DNA from: Paraburkholderia nodosa DSM 21604
GTDB taxonomy: Bacteria > Pseudomonadota > Gammaproteobacteria > Burkholderiales > Burkholderiaceae
Assembly (NCBI RefSeq): GCF_000519185.1
Contig: NZ_JAFA01000044.1
Location: 1 to 58,635 of the forward strand
Length of the DNA stretch: 58,635 nt
Reading direction: 5' to 3'
Below are positions 1-8,521 of this stretch, piece by piece. Below the pieces are notes generated by a model. That model ran no database searches, was not told the DNA's origin, and was given only the letters and a program-made list of their open reading frames with translations. Numbering within the stretch: the first letter of the stretch is position 1; each line of letters begins with the position of its first letter. Both the position numbers and the translations under genes were made by a program.

Positions 1-1
1 G

Positions 2-199
2 TTCTCTGGCTGGAATGACGTGTTCCCCGACCCCGGCATGACGGTTGCCGCCATCGACCGGCTCGTGCATCACTCGACGATCTTCGAGCTGAATGTTGAG
101 AGCTATCGCCGCCGTAAGGCCAGCGACAAACAGAGCGCGCGCCGACGACAATTACCCAACGACAACTACGAAGAAGGAGCGACAACCATGGCCTCTTAA
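2..199 (+). CDS. IstB-like transposition ATPase, C-terminal end only
   Basis: The open frame enters from outside the window and stops at TAA 197-199. The visible 65 residues begin FSGWNDVFPDP and continue AAIDRLVHHSTIFELN, then a basic stretch (SYRRRK). This is the usual C-terminal end of IstB, the AAA+ ATPase that helps the IstA transposase of IS21-family elements. The tail after the basic stretch looks like read-out into the element end. IstA and the IstB Walker motifs must lie to the left, so activity of the element cannot be judged here. The family call is from recalled motif similarity. Confidence 0.75.
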   Translation, partial: FSGWNDVFPDPGMTVAAIDRLVHHSTIFELNVESYRRRKASDKQSARRRQLPNDNYEEGATTMAS

Positions 200-200
200 C

Positions 201-252
201 CAGCGACAACTACACCCGTCGACCGGCCAAGATGGTTGTCGCTGACCGGCCG
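201..252. repeat. IS21-type element end with inverted and direct subrepeats
   Basis: CAGCGACAAC at 201-210 is perfectly inverted as GTTGTCGCTG at 235-244, and GACCGGCC occurs twice (221-228 and 244-251). Related CGACAA motifs also sit inside the istB tail. Short repeated motifs at the ends are typical of IS21-family transposase-binding sites, so this is probably the right end of the IS21 element. The exact terminal base cannot be fixed from one end. Confidence 0.5.
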
Positions 253-301
253 TGCTGCTTGACGCCGTCTAGCCCCGGTCACGCGACCGTCTCTTACGGG
301 T

Positions 302-1930
302 CCAGAGCGTGTGGAAACGCTGTTTTCCACCGCGCGAGAAATGGACGGCCAGGCCGGTTAAGTTTTTCACGGTGAGTTTGAGCCGATCGAACGTCCGGGC
401 ACAACAACGCCCCTCGGGGCTCTAGCCCCCTGCCAAACTCATGGCCTTCAGAGTCCTTGCCACGCCAAGTATGCTGATGACACGCTTCAGGTTGTACGCT
501 AATACCTACAGACTCATCTCGGTGCTCACTCGCCCGAGCGTTCGGGTCAGGAAGTGTGCAGGGCCCATCCAGTGCTTGAGTGTACCGAAGACGTGCTCGA
601 CGGTACTTCGTCGGATGGTCATTGCATCGGGCTTCCGATCGAGACGTCGCTCCATGGCTTCCAGTATCTTTTCGTGCTCCCATCTTCGGATGCGGCGATA
701 GTCGCTGGGAGAGCATCGCGCCTTCATAGGGCAACCCGGGCACGCACTCGGCCAGTAGACCCGCAGATTCATTTCATGCTCAACGGTCGTGAATCGATAA
801 ATGGCTCTCTCGCCGGCAGGACATCGATACACGTCGCTTCTTGCCTCGTATACAAAGTCGGCTTTGGTAAACAGACCTTTCTTCCGTGACGCAGAGGTGA
901 GCGGCTTAGGTACGTACGCGCGGATTCCGTTCAGAGCGCATGTTCATATCTCCGGCCCGCTGAAGTAACCCCGATCCGCTACAACTTTCAGATTTGATCC
1001 GCCCATCGCTTTTTTTGCAGCCAGCGCCATTCTGCTGAGTTGTCCGTGATCATTTCCCATGTTGGTCACCTCGTGCTCGACGACAAGGTGATGTTTCGTA
1101 TCTACGGCCGCCTGCACGTTATAACCCACTATGCCGGAGCCTCTTCCGCTTGTCGCCATGGAGCGCGCGTCGGGATCCGTCATCGATAGTTGCTTGTCTG
1201 GTTGTTTTTCCAGCTGCTTCCTGATCTGTGCGAGTTCACGCATCTGCAGGCGCAGGAGGGCGATCTTCTCGTACAGCCGGTCAGTCTTCGCGGCGAAACC
1301 TGTTGGACTGGTGCGGTCTGCGGTTTCAATCGGGTCGAGATATCGTTGCACACTCTCCTCGATCTGCTGCTGGCGCTTGTCGATCTTGCCTGCTGTGTAG
1401 CTCAGGTCCCGGCTGTTTGACGCCTTGAACTTGCTACCGTCGATGGCCGCCATGTCACTGGACAGCAGTTTCAGACCGCGATACAGCTCGACGAAGCGCC
1501 GGCATGTGTTCCGAATGGCCATGCCGCTGTCGCGGCGAAAGTCTGCGATTGTCTTGAAGTCCGGAGCCAGACGTCCCGTTAGCCACATCAATTCGACGTT
1601 GCGCTGGCATTCACGCTCCAGACGGCGGCTGGAGGGTATGCGGTTCACGTACCCGTAGATATAAATCTTAAGCATCACCCGGGGGTGATAGGACGATCGG
1701 CCGGTAGTCGCTGGCGTGATACGGTCGAAACCGAGTTCCGCAAGGTCGAGTTCGTCGACGAAAGCATCTATGACCCTGACCGGGTTGTCTGCTTCGATGC
1801 AGTCGTCGACGCATTCGGAAAGTAGTGCGACCTGTTTGCGGTCATCGCCTTCAACGAATCGCTTCATCAGTCACCCGGTCTCAGTGCGTTGATTCAGTTT
1901 AGGTGATCAACACGTTTTCACACAGGCTGG
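302..1930 (-). mobile_element. IS1182-like insertion sequence, inactivated
   Basis: A 1.6-kb element carries a single transposase reading frame on the minus strand. Imperfect terminal inverted repeats are visible: 302-319 and the reverse complement of 1913-1930 match at 14 of 18 positions and share the GTGTG and AAACG blocks. No convincing target duplication is seen just outside (around 298-301 and 1931-1934). The size fits IS1182-family elements. The transposase has two nonsense codons, so the copy should not move by itself. Confidence 0.7.
422..1867 (-). pseudogene. IS1182-family DDE transposase with two in-frame stop codons
   Basis: One reading frame runs from ATG at 1867 to TAG at 422-424 (about 480 codons). 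It is broken only by TGA at 944-946 and TAG at 506-508, with no frameshift between the three parts. The N-terminal part has the IS1182-type start (KRFVEGDDRKQVALL) and the DDE first aspartate in MAAIDGSKFKASNS. The middle has VQAAVDTKHHLVVEHEVTN and VVADRGYFSGPEI. The part after the first stop has the cysteine-rich CPGCPMKARC region and the catalytic-glutamate helix RRSTVEHVFGTLKHWMG. Reading through both stops gives a continuous family-like protein, so the nonsense changes look recent. Confidence 0.85.
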
Positions 1931-2106
1931 GTCGACTTCGGCCGACTGCGTCGGGCAGCGGTCGGCAATGATGAGTCATACAGACACCATCGCTCGGACG
2001 TTCAGGTGTTGGCCCCGCTTTAAAAGCGGCCTAATCCAGGATTCGAGGCCATTGGGATCGGCTGGGTTCTTCGTGCCGTGCCCCGACGATTCTCCTAGGC
2101 GGTCGA

Positions 2107-2865
2107 TTGCCCAATACGTGGGACGCCGGAAGCGCACGGCTCGTGGAAGCGCTTGGCGCGAAGGCTGTAGCCACGACGAGCGCAGGTTTTGCATGGGCGC
2201 TGGGTTATCCGGACGGGCGGCGACTCCCTGTTGACGACGTCATCGCCGCTGCAAAGCGAATCGTCCGGGTGCTGAACGTCCCGCTTTCCGTTGACGGCGA
2301 GAACGGCTATTCAGACAATCCCGCGACGGTTGCAGGAACCGTGATGCAGCTTGTCGAACTTGGCGTCGCCGGCATCAACATCGAAGACGGGTCGGACGAG
2401 CCATCGCTTCTGGCCTCGAAAATCGAAGCCATCCGCAACGCGGTTTCAAAAGCCGGCGCTGATCTCTTCGTCAATGCGCGCAGCGACGTCTTTCTGGCCG
2501 GCCTCGTCGAAAAGCCGAAGCAACCCGACGAATCGATCGCGCGAGGCAATCTGTATGGATCGGCCGAGGCCGACGGCCTGTTCCTTCCGGCGCTCGCCAA
2601 CCCGTCCGATATCGAGGCGATCGTCAAGGCAATCCGGTTGCCGCTGAATGTCATGGCCATCTCGTCCCTACCCGACGCTTCTGCGCTCGAACGGCTCGGC
2701 GTGAAACGATTGAGCGCCGGCAGTGGAATCTCGCAGACCGTCATGGGAAAAGCGAAAGCACTGGCAAGAGACTTCCTGCTGGATGGAAAGTCTGAAACAC
2801 TCTACGACGACGCGCTGCCGTATTCGGAGATGCAGAGTCTTTTTGTCGATCTTCGGGCGCGTTGA
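2107..2865 (+). pseudogene. PEP mutase/isocitrate lyase superfamily protein, 5'-truncated
   Basis: The 252-residue frame begins at TTG 2107 with LPNTWDAGSARLVEALGAKAVATTS. In full-length relatives this lies about 20 residues in, after a FRALH-type helix. The rest is intact: SVDGENGYSDN and GINIEDGSDEP are the substrate- and metal-binding loops, FVNARSDVFLAG follows, and KRLSAGSGISQ is near the end. These enzymes cleave or form C-C or P-C bonds in 2-oxo-acid-type substrates. No ribosome binding site precedes the TTG, and the sequence upstream (1931-2106) has no coding similarity I recognise. The 5' end was probably lost at a junction near 2106 when the IS-rich left flank was joined, so translation is doubtful. 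Confidence 0.75.
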
Positions 2866-2914
2866 AGCGTGAGACGGACCTCAGTGAAACGTATCCTGCG
2901 GGGAAAGTGGAGAG

Positions 2915-3181
2915 ATGCTACAAATGCGCCCCGGCTGCGAGTGCTGCGATAAGGACTTGCCGCCAGATTCGCAGGATGCACGCATATGTACGTTCGAGTG
3001 CACGTTTTGCAGCGATTGCTCGGAAAACGTGGTGAACAGGATATGTCCGAACTGTGGTGGCGAACTGATCGCCCGACCGCGACGCCCAGCCGCGAAACTG
3101 CCGAGATTCCCTGCGTCCATAGAGCGCGTGTTCAGCCCAGAGTGCAAGCGCCACGCCGCAGAGGGGACTCGATATTCGTGA
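2915..3181 (+). CDS. DUF1272 zinc-ribbon-like protein
   Basis: The 88-residue protein starts MLQMRPGCECCDKDLPPDS and continues through CTFECTFCSDC to CPNCGGELIARPRRPA. The regularly placed CxxC pairs and the PCGGEL-like ribbon are the signature of DUF1272 proteins, which are small cysteine-rich proteins presumed to bind zinc. Their role is unknown. An AG-rich stretch (GGGGAAAGTGGAGAG) just upstream offers a ribosome binding site. The C-terminal 20 residues (IERVFSPECKRHAAEG) extend a little past the usual domain. The gene stands alone between a truncated gene and a remnant and is probably an intact passenger. Confidence 0.8.
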   Translation: MLQMRPGCECCDKDLPPDSQDARICTFECTFCSDCSENVVNRICPNCGGELIARPRRPAAKLPRFPASIERVFSPECKRHAAEGTRYS

Positions 3182-3390
3182 TCTGAAGCCGACGTCAGTT
3201 GTGGCTGGAGTCGTTGGTAGAAGCACTGTCACTGGCCATGACTTGGCCTTTTTGGGGTGCGGATTACTCGTGCAGCATGCCGCACTTGCGGCTCAATGCA
3301 CCGCCTTCGTAATCGCGGTCGATCACCAGCTTTAACTTGATGCCCGGCACACAGCCGTTGCCATCGCCGTGTCGCAGTTGTCCGCCGCGT

Positions 3391-3640
3391 TGATATTCGT
3401 GGGGTACTCGTTCCAAACCAGGCACGAAGAACAAGCGTGTGAAGCGTAACGCCGATGGCTCGCAAAACCTCTATGCGGGCTCGAATCCGACCGGCACGGA
3501 CAAGGACTCACTGGCTGCTAGCACCAGCGGGAGCCTTTTCGCTGCGCATCCGCGCCGAATTGGGTAAAGAGCCCATTCTCGACTCAACGTGGAAGGCGCC
3601 GCACATTCGAAAAAGCAACCGAGTCAGGATGAAATATCCG
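3391..3640 (+). pseudogene. DUF1254/DUF1214-type protein, C-terminal remnant with a frameshift
   Basis: In one frame, from about 3394, the translation reads YSWGTRSKPGTKNKRVKRN, then ADGSQNLYAGSNPTGTDKD. From about 3508 the similarity continues in the next frame as HWLLAPAGAFSLRIRAELGK, then EPILDSTWKAPHI. Joined, this matches the C-terminal block of DUF1254/DUF1214 proteins, which usually reads NADGS.xLY..., NWLPAP.GPFSL and LDGTWKPP. A stop precedes the block and no start is available. This is an eroded gene end. What lies downstream to about 3750 is open but unrecognised. Confidence 0.6.
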
Positions 3641-4420
3641 GAGATAGCGATAGGGCAGCACCTTACAGGCAGTGACACAATTGGTGGGGTCTACACCAGC
3701 CGGCTTTGCGCCAATGGCCGGTGCGGCGGCATTTTCGCACGACAGCAGTGAAATTTACGGTGCCACGCATTCACTCTCCTTGACAGTTGCATTCGCAACT
3801 TCCAGTTTTTTGGATGATCAGCGACGCGTACAACGGGTTAGCGATTCATCCGCGTGGGGCGAATGACGTGCGCCTTCTGCCGTCTCTGCTCCTGTCTCGC
3901 ATCAGGATCAGCTTTAGCCCGCTACTCGGCTGGGCTCGGGCAACAGTGTGCCCGTACAACAGGGTGGACTAGCCGTGAGTTCGGCAGTGTCTTTAAAAAG
4001 TGCGTCTTCCAGGGGCTAGCTCATTGTCCAATGTCAGCCACTTGGCCCGGGCCTTACGGTTACCGGGTTACCTAGCCGCAGCTAGGCGCGGAGTCCTTTT
4101 GTATCGGAGGAGACCAACCGAAGCGCGTCCCACTGCCGTGATGGCCTGGGTAAAGGTAGCGCTCGTACCTGGGTTAATGTGCCCTTCTTCCGGGAGGGGG
4201 AGCAGGGGGAGCCGTCCGCTTATCTATCGCACGAGCGAATGAGTCAGCGGCCCGTCGCGGCGACGATGAGGCCTCTTTGTGCGGGGGGGGGTGAACGCTG
4301 AAATGGGACATACTGCTAAGGGTATGGGATGTATCCCGTTTCCCCTTGGGAGCCGCTCGCGGTAAGGTTTTCGCCTTACCTCAGTATCCCAAAGTAGTCC
4401 CGTTCAGCTTGATTCTAAAA
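3641..4420. other. Non-coding or unrecognised stretch
   Basis: Nothing here reads as a known protein in any frame; the open frames are short and overlap on several strands. One near-palindrome (GGGATGTATCCC, about 4327-4338) is visible. The stretch lies between two decayed modules and is best read as degenerate sequence. Confidence 0.4.
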
Positions 4421-4440
4421 AAACGCCGTGAGGCGTTTGG
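4421..4440 (-). terminator. Rho-independent terminator, minus strand
   Basis: AAACGCC and GGCGTTT form a seven-base-pair stem around a GTGA loop. On the minus strand the hairpin is followed by a run of T (the A run at about 4419-4425 on the plus strand). That orientation would end a leftward transcript coming from the 4.5-5.4 kb tract, where no gene is recognised. Confidence 0.55.
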
Positions 4441-4814
4441 GTCCTTCAATTTCACAGAGGTCGGACGTGTCGCGAACCTCTTTAGGGGAGTGCCCGCTCG
4501 CGAGAGTTTGGGCTGCCGCAGTGGCGGCTTGGGTGTTCCTTGCGGCCGGAGGAAATGTCAAGTCCGACTCGCTCGGCTGAAGTTAATCATATCGGGGGCA
4601 GGTCCGCAAGTACTGCATTGATAAAAAAGAGATCTTTGTTTCGCAGGGCGGGGACGTTTCAACGGACCGGCAGCGGCGCGCGCTCGCGCATACGACGGAA
4701 ATGGACGTCGCTGGTCTGCAAGTGTGCCGGCCAAACAAATGATGAACCAAATGCCGTTCCTTTTGCGCCAGTGTCCCTTTGCGGTGATGCGAGACTAGCA
4801 CCGTCGTTCTGAAC

Positions 4815-5410
4815 GCACGTGCAGGTATGTGCGCGTACGTTCTGAAGGTACGCGTAGGTACATGTGACGTTGCCTGAGTGCACGTGCTGGGACCGGCGAC
4901 GGCAAGAATAGTGCTACACGCTGGTACCTCCGACTCGTGATCTGCAGGTATATGAAGCGCTCGGTGACGGTAAAGGTGACGGCATTTGCATGCATACGCA
5001 GGCAATGCAGACGGCAGTGGCGACGTTACGTGAAGGCATCCAAAGATGCGGGAAACGATCGGGAGTGGTCTCTGGCGCTGTAGGCGGGCGCCAGATGGCC
5101 TGTATCCAGTCAATAGGACTGAAACAGCCGGAAGAGCAACTCGCCGGCCTGAAGAGCGTGCCGGGGCGTCAAATCGGAAAGTCTCGCTACCACGGCGAAC
5201 GAGTCACAAGACGTGGTGTGTCTGGGGGGCTCGTACCTGCGTATCTCAAAGCCAGAACGAGGAGGCATGCACATGGATGCCGCGGAATGAGTGAAGGTAC
5301 CCGATGGTAGAGGTGAATGTACGTGCAGGTGCCTTTGCCGGGGTTTGTAAGTATCTGAGTAGGGACATGCAGGTATGTGATGGTATGAGTGAAGGCAGTA
5401 GATGGTCACG
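4815..5410. repeat. Degenerate AGGTA-type repeat tract upstream of the TraK-like gene
   Basis: Two clusters (about 4815-4995 and 5285-5410) are built from imperfect, purine-rich units of roughly 10-14 bases. They centre on AGGTAYRTG, for example GCAGGTATGTG (4821), GAAGGTACGCG, GTAGGTACATG, GCAGGTATATG (4944), GAAGGTACCCG and GCAGGTATGTG (about 5369). Spacing is irregular. The second cluster ends just before the TraK-like gene. In RP4 the oriT and the TraK-binding region lie next to traK, so this is a candidate transfer-origin or protein-binding tract. It could also be simple degenerate repeat DNA. Confidence 0.45.
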
Positions 5411-5466
5411 TATTTTGGTGATCTCTCGGCCCGTACGCTAATTCAATGCAACTCGGTGGCAACGAA

Positions 5467-6102
5467 ATGAATAAGGCAGAAGTGCGTTTGATTGACCCAG
5501 AGGAGTTCCTTCGTAGGCGCCGGCATAAAGGCAAGCTCGCTCAACACGAGAAGCTAATTATCGAACTTCTGGCCAAGGGTTTCAGCTCCTACATGGTGTG
5601 GCGCTACCTCGCTGAAAATGGCGTGATCGAGGTCGGAGAGTCCACCGTGCTTCGCTTCACGAGAAGGCTTAAAGACTCCAGATCGGAAGGCTCATCGGGA
5701 ACGGCTGCAACTCAACAGCACGCGGCGGAGCTAGGCGTTCCCGATCAGGCGACATCTCGGTTGCGTGTGTCGTCCCCTCCGGCGCCAGGGAGCGCTGGTG
5801 TAGATGCGGCAGAGGGCCGGTCATCACCTACCGACGTTCTCACTGCCGAGGCCGTCGATCATGAGGGCGGCACGCCGGAAGCGCCGCTGGATTCGAATAA
5901 CGACGATCGGCAGCCAGCATTCACGCCAAGAGCCGATCAAGCAGAACCCACACTACGACCACTTGATTCGATTGCGACACCACCTCGCCCTGGAATCGAG
6001 AGATACGACTCACTATCCCCAACGAATCGGCAGCTTGAGCGGGAGTTTCGCTTTCCGAACAGCAACGCCGCGAGTAAGCCGACCACCAACGTAGACTCGT
6101 AA
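5467..6102 (+). CDS. TraK-like mobilisation accessory protein
   Basis: The chosen ATG (5467) has a GGTGG sequence seven bases upstream; an in-frame ATG at 5446 is the alternative. The roughly 211-residue product has a compact N-terminal helix-turn-helix-like block at about residues 25-70 (LIIELLAKGFSSYMVWRYL then GESTVLRFTRRLK). A long low-complexity tail rich in Pro, Ala, Ser and Thr follows, ending REFRFPNSN. This architecture matches TraK of IncP-type conjugation systems, an oriT-binding protein that aids relaxosome assembly. The match is to architecture and a motif pattern, not a strong sequence identity. It is followed by small, overlapping or frameshifted genes. No relaxase is present in the window, so the module is probably incomplete. 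Confidence 0.5.
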   Translation: MNKAEVRLIDPEEFLRRRRHKGKLAQHEKLIIELLAKGFSSYMVWRYLAENGVIEVGESTVLRFTRRLKDSRSEGSSGTAATQQHAAELGVPDQATSRLRVSSPPAPGSAGVDAAEGRSSPTDVLTAEAVDHEGGTPEAPLDSNNDDRQPAFTPRADQAEPTLRPLDSIATPPRPGIERYDSLSPTNRQLEREFRFPNSNAASKPTTNVDS

Positions 6103-6140
6103 GGAACCAAGCGCTCACCGACAAGACGAACTATGACGCC

Positions 6141-6284
6141 TTGACCCATAAGGCGGAACTGGCCGGTGATCTGATCGGCGCAGCGGACTACGCCAACAAG
6201 TCGATCGCCCAGGATTTGGCATTCAGCGCACAGGAGTATTTCGACAGCGCGTTCAAGGAACTTGCGATCCAGCCGACGCGATGA
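6141..6284 (+). CDS. Small helical protein or displaced C-terminal piece
   Basis: An open frame free of stops runs from just after a TAA near 6080 to TGA 6282-6284. Its translation is clean and alanine-rich (DALTHKAELAGDLIGAADYA then NKSIAQDLAFSAQEYFDSAF). The only usual start is TTG 6141, which lacks a ribosome binding site. It may therefore be a separate small gene, or the continuation of the preceding gene after a one-base frameshift near 6100. Its TGA overlaps the ATG of the next gene (ATGA), which supports real translation here. No known family is recognised. Confidence 0.35.
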   Translation: MTHKAELAGDLIGAADYANKSIAQDLAFSAQEYFDSAFKELAIQPTR

Positions 6285-6897
6285 ACCACGACTTCCCAAA
6301 GGGAGAGCTGTTTCCCGAAGATGACTTAGCCCCGGTAACAGCAGAGTCGGTTCGCTATGTCTACCAGATCAGGCACCTCAACCGAGTGGTGCTTGGGATT
6401 CGCGAGCTTGAACTCTCCCTGGGGGAACAAATGCGCACCGCGACCATCCTCATGGCCTCCATTGAAGGAGGGCTTTGAGGAGACGCGCCTGGCGCGAATC
6501 GCGTTCGAGGCTCAGTATGCGAGCCACAACGAACTCATCGCGCTAGTCAAAGCGCTTGGGGAGCGGATGCCCGACAAGAAGGTTATTGTTCAGGCAGCTC
6601 GCGGGTGACATCTGGGAAGGCATCCGCGGCGAAATGGACGAGGTCGGTAGTCGTGCCGGAGAGAAGATTCGAGCCGAAGCGCGTGCGGCAGCCACAGAAA
6701 TGCTGGAGTCAGTTCGCAGGGGGTACTTCGGTCCAGAACGCCCCGGCGAGGACGCGACCTTCCTCGCCAGGGCGCGCTTTCGTTGGCAGTACGGAGTGTT
6801 GAAGGTCAGACAATTTTGCTCGGACTGGCTGCCTGTTTGCATCACGATCTTGACCGCGCTCTTCATCTTCCAGTTTGGTAAGACGTTTTTCCACTGA
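6281..6897 (+). pseudogene. Coiled-coil membrane protein of the mobilisation module, apparently frameshifted twice
   Basis: Three successive frames give one coherent protein. The first is MNHDFPKGELFPEDDLA to MRTATILMASIEGG (stop 6476-6478). The second is FEETRLARIAFEAQYASHNE to MPDKKVIVQ (stop 6606-6608). The third is LAGDIWEGIRGEMDEVG to the C-terminal transmembrane segment LPVCITILTALFIFQF, ending at 6897. Each later piece has only TTG starts (6462, 6586). A cytoplasmic helical domain followed by one C-terminal membrane helix resembles TraM/MobX-type accessory proteins. The alternative is three short overlapping genes. I favour a decayed single gene because the pieces abut without overlap of recognisable content. 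Confidence 0.4.
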
Positions 6898-6904
6898 CTT
6901 ATAT

Positions 6905-6924
6905 AGGGCCGAATGATCGGCCCT
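6905..6924. terminator. Hairpin after the TraK-like module
   Basis: AGGGCCGA and TCGGCCCT form a perfect eight-base-pair stem with an ATGA loop, eight bases after the stop at 6897. A T run is missing on the plus strand, so termination may be weak, but the position fits a transcript end. Confidence 0.5.
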
Positions 6925-7017
6925 CCTCCCTCCCTGCGGTACTTTTCCTGTCTCTTTTTCACACCATCCGAGACGCAATTGCTCGGTCAATTCTCGGGTA
7001 CGCGTTTCTCGAGTCGT

Positions 7018-7034
7018 TGTCGCACGGTGCGACA
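7018..7034. repeat. 17-bp perfect palindrome
   Basis: TGTCGCACGGTGCGACA is a perfect odd palindrome with eight-base arms around a central G. It is followed at once by three TGTCCT repeats (about 7037-7057). It lies between the mobilisation-like genes and the IS110 remnant and could be an operator or part of a transfer origin. No gene uses it obviously. Confidence 0.5.
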
Positions 7035-7117
7035 GCCTGTCCTTGTCCTGTCCTTGAATTTAAAGGCTTTAGACCTACGTAAAAGCCGCCAATTTGCCAT
7101 TTTGGAGCGCGCACACG

Positions 7118-7140
7118 TAGGGCTAGGACGAAAATTTCGC
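7118..7140 (+). repeat. Left 23-bp direct repeat flanking the IS110 remnant
   Basis: This copy starts TAGGGCTAGG and ends GAAAATTTCGC. It differs from the right copy (8011-8033) only in the two bases between those blocks (AC here, GT there). The two copies bracket the truncated transposase in the same orientation. Confidence 0.75.
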
Positions 7141-7266
7141 GTAGTTCGTAGTTCGTAATAGATGGAATGGTCGCCTCCCGCCTTCACGGGCCATCCGACG
7201 CCGCAAGCTCTCGTCCTGAGCATGCGACATTGCTGGTTCGGCAGTCCCGCCGTCAAGGAGAACCAG

Positions 7267-8013
7267 ATGGAACCCACGACCATTGCCATTGACCTGGCCA
7301 AGCGCGTTTTCCAGATTCATTACGTCGAGCCCGAGACCGGCGCAATCCACAGCAAGGTGCTCAAACGCGCCCAGCTCGTGCCGTTCTTCGCCAACCGGCC
7401 TGCGAGTCGGGTCGTGATGGAGGCCTGCGGCAGTGCTCATCACTGGGCGCGAGTCCTAACGCGGCTTGGCCACGACGTGCGGCTCATCGCGGCTCAGTTC
7501 GTTCGGCCATTCGTGAAGTCGAACAAGAATGACGCTGCCGACGCTGCGGCGATCTGGGAAGCTGCCCAGCGTCCAGGCATGCGGTTCGTGGCCGTCAAGA
7601 CCGAAGACCAGCAAGCAATGCTGGCGATGCACCGCATACGCCAGCAACTGGTGCGGATTCGCGTCATGCAGGTCAACCAGCTTCGCGGACTGCTCTACGA
7701 ATTCGGCGTTGTATTGCCGCAAGGCCGCCGAGCGTCAATAGAAGCCGCCAAAGGCGCACTGGCGTCACTGTCCGACCAGTTGCCCGCCATGCTGGCAGAC
7801 AGCCTGCAGGATCAGCTCTCTCGACTTCGCGCACTCGACGAGCAGATTGCCCGAATCGAACAGCGCATTCTCCACTGGCGCCGCAATGACGATGCATGTA
7901 GACGCATCTCCGAAATTCCCGGCGTCGGTGTGCTCACCGCGACTGCTGCCGTATCGGTCATCGGACGCCTGAACGGCGCCGCCAATCTGCCCAAACGGAG
8001 CGCCGACGTCTAG
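7267..8013 (+). pseudogene. IS110-family transposase, 3'-truncated
   Basis: The ATG at 7267 follows an AAGGAG site. The 248-residue product has the whole DEDD catalytic domain: Asp in TIAIDLAKRVFQIHYV, Glu in VVMEACGSAHHWAR, and the last pair in NKNDAADAAAIWEA. A long coiled-coil linker follows, and the Transposase_20 domain begins (ISEIPGVGVLTATAAVSVIG). Family members are usually 340-400 residues. This one leaves the family sequence after SVIG and stops at 8011-8013 exactly where the right direct repeat begins. The conserved C-terminal serine region is missing, so the enzyme should be inactive. Confidence 0.85.
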
Positions 8014-8033
8014 GGCTAGGGTGAAAATTTCGC
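8011..8033 (+). repeat. Right 23-bp direct repeat flanking the IS110 remnant
   Basis: This is the second copy of the repeat at 7118-7140, with 21 of 23 bases identical. Its first three bases are the stop codon of the truncated transposase, so the repeat itself marks the truncation point. Confidence 0.75.
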
Positions 8034-8293
8034 TTGCCATTTCCCATTAACAGCGGGGCCACCAGCGAACGATGCTTCATTTGCTCTGCTGTCTGTCACC
8101 ACGTACCCGTATTTCAAGCGCTCGCCCAATTCAACCCATCTTGTCTTGACGGGCAGCGCGTCACCGACACAACTGAATGCAGCGCGAAACTCGCGTGTTT
8201 TCAAACCAGCCCCCCCCCTTCAATAGACGAACATGAAGACATCACAGCGGCCGATATGGGCCGCAGGAAATTGAACGAAGTTCAACGAGGGAA
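8034..8293. other. Short stretch without a recognised gene
   Basis: No reading frame here resembles a known protein. It separates the IS110 remnant from a small HTH-like gene, whose likely Shine-Dalgarno sequence (GAGGG, about 8287) lies at its right edge. Confidence 0.4.
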
Positions 8294-8521
8294 ATGCATC
8301 AGATGTCGAATACCCGACCCGCCTCACCGCGAAAGAGAAAAGCTCAAAAGAAGTTTGCCTTGCTCGTCGCGCTGGTTGTAGACCTGCGCCGAAGGGGGCA
8401 AACTGAAGTCCGAATTTGGCAAGCTTTGGAACTGCATTACGACGTGTCAGTCACGCTTCCGACCGTCTTCCTGATCTGCCGGCGAATCAGGAGCGGTGAG
8501 CTAGTCGCGCATCGTTCTTAG
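8294..8521 (+). CDS. Small HTH-like protein related to the TraK-like N-terminus
   Basis: The product is 75 residues from ATG 8294, or 72 from ATG 8303; the second lies 11 bases after GAGGG. It has a basic start (SPRKRKAQKK), then a block ALLVALVVDLRRRG...IWQALELHYDVS...TVFLICRRIRSGE. The same pattern of hydrophobic helix, Gly, IW/VW..L, V...TV...RR occurs at residues 25-70 of the TraK-like protein at 5467. It may be a short DNA-binding paralogue or a detached N-terminal domain. No operon partner is visible. Confidence 0.45.
   Translation: MHQMSNTRPASPRKRKAQKKFALLVALVVDLRRRGQTEVRIWQALELHYDVSVTLPTVFLICRRIRSGELVAHRS

Noticed and set aside
3229..3465. Minus-strand frames including the peptide KLKLVIDRDYEGGALSRKC
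   Set aside because: One frame looks protein-like at its end (stop near 3266) but matches no family I recognise, and the right part overlaps the DUF1254 remnant on the other strand.
3470..3500. tRNA-like T-loop sequence (GCTCGAATCCG)
   Set aside because: No acceptor or anticodon arms could be formed around it and it lies inside the DUF1254 remnant.
4583..5113. Minus-strand 176-codon frame
   Set aside because: It runs through the degenerate repeat tract and its His/Thr/Pro-rich content follows from the repeats.
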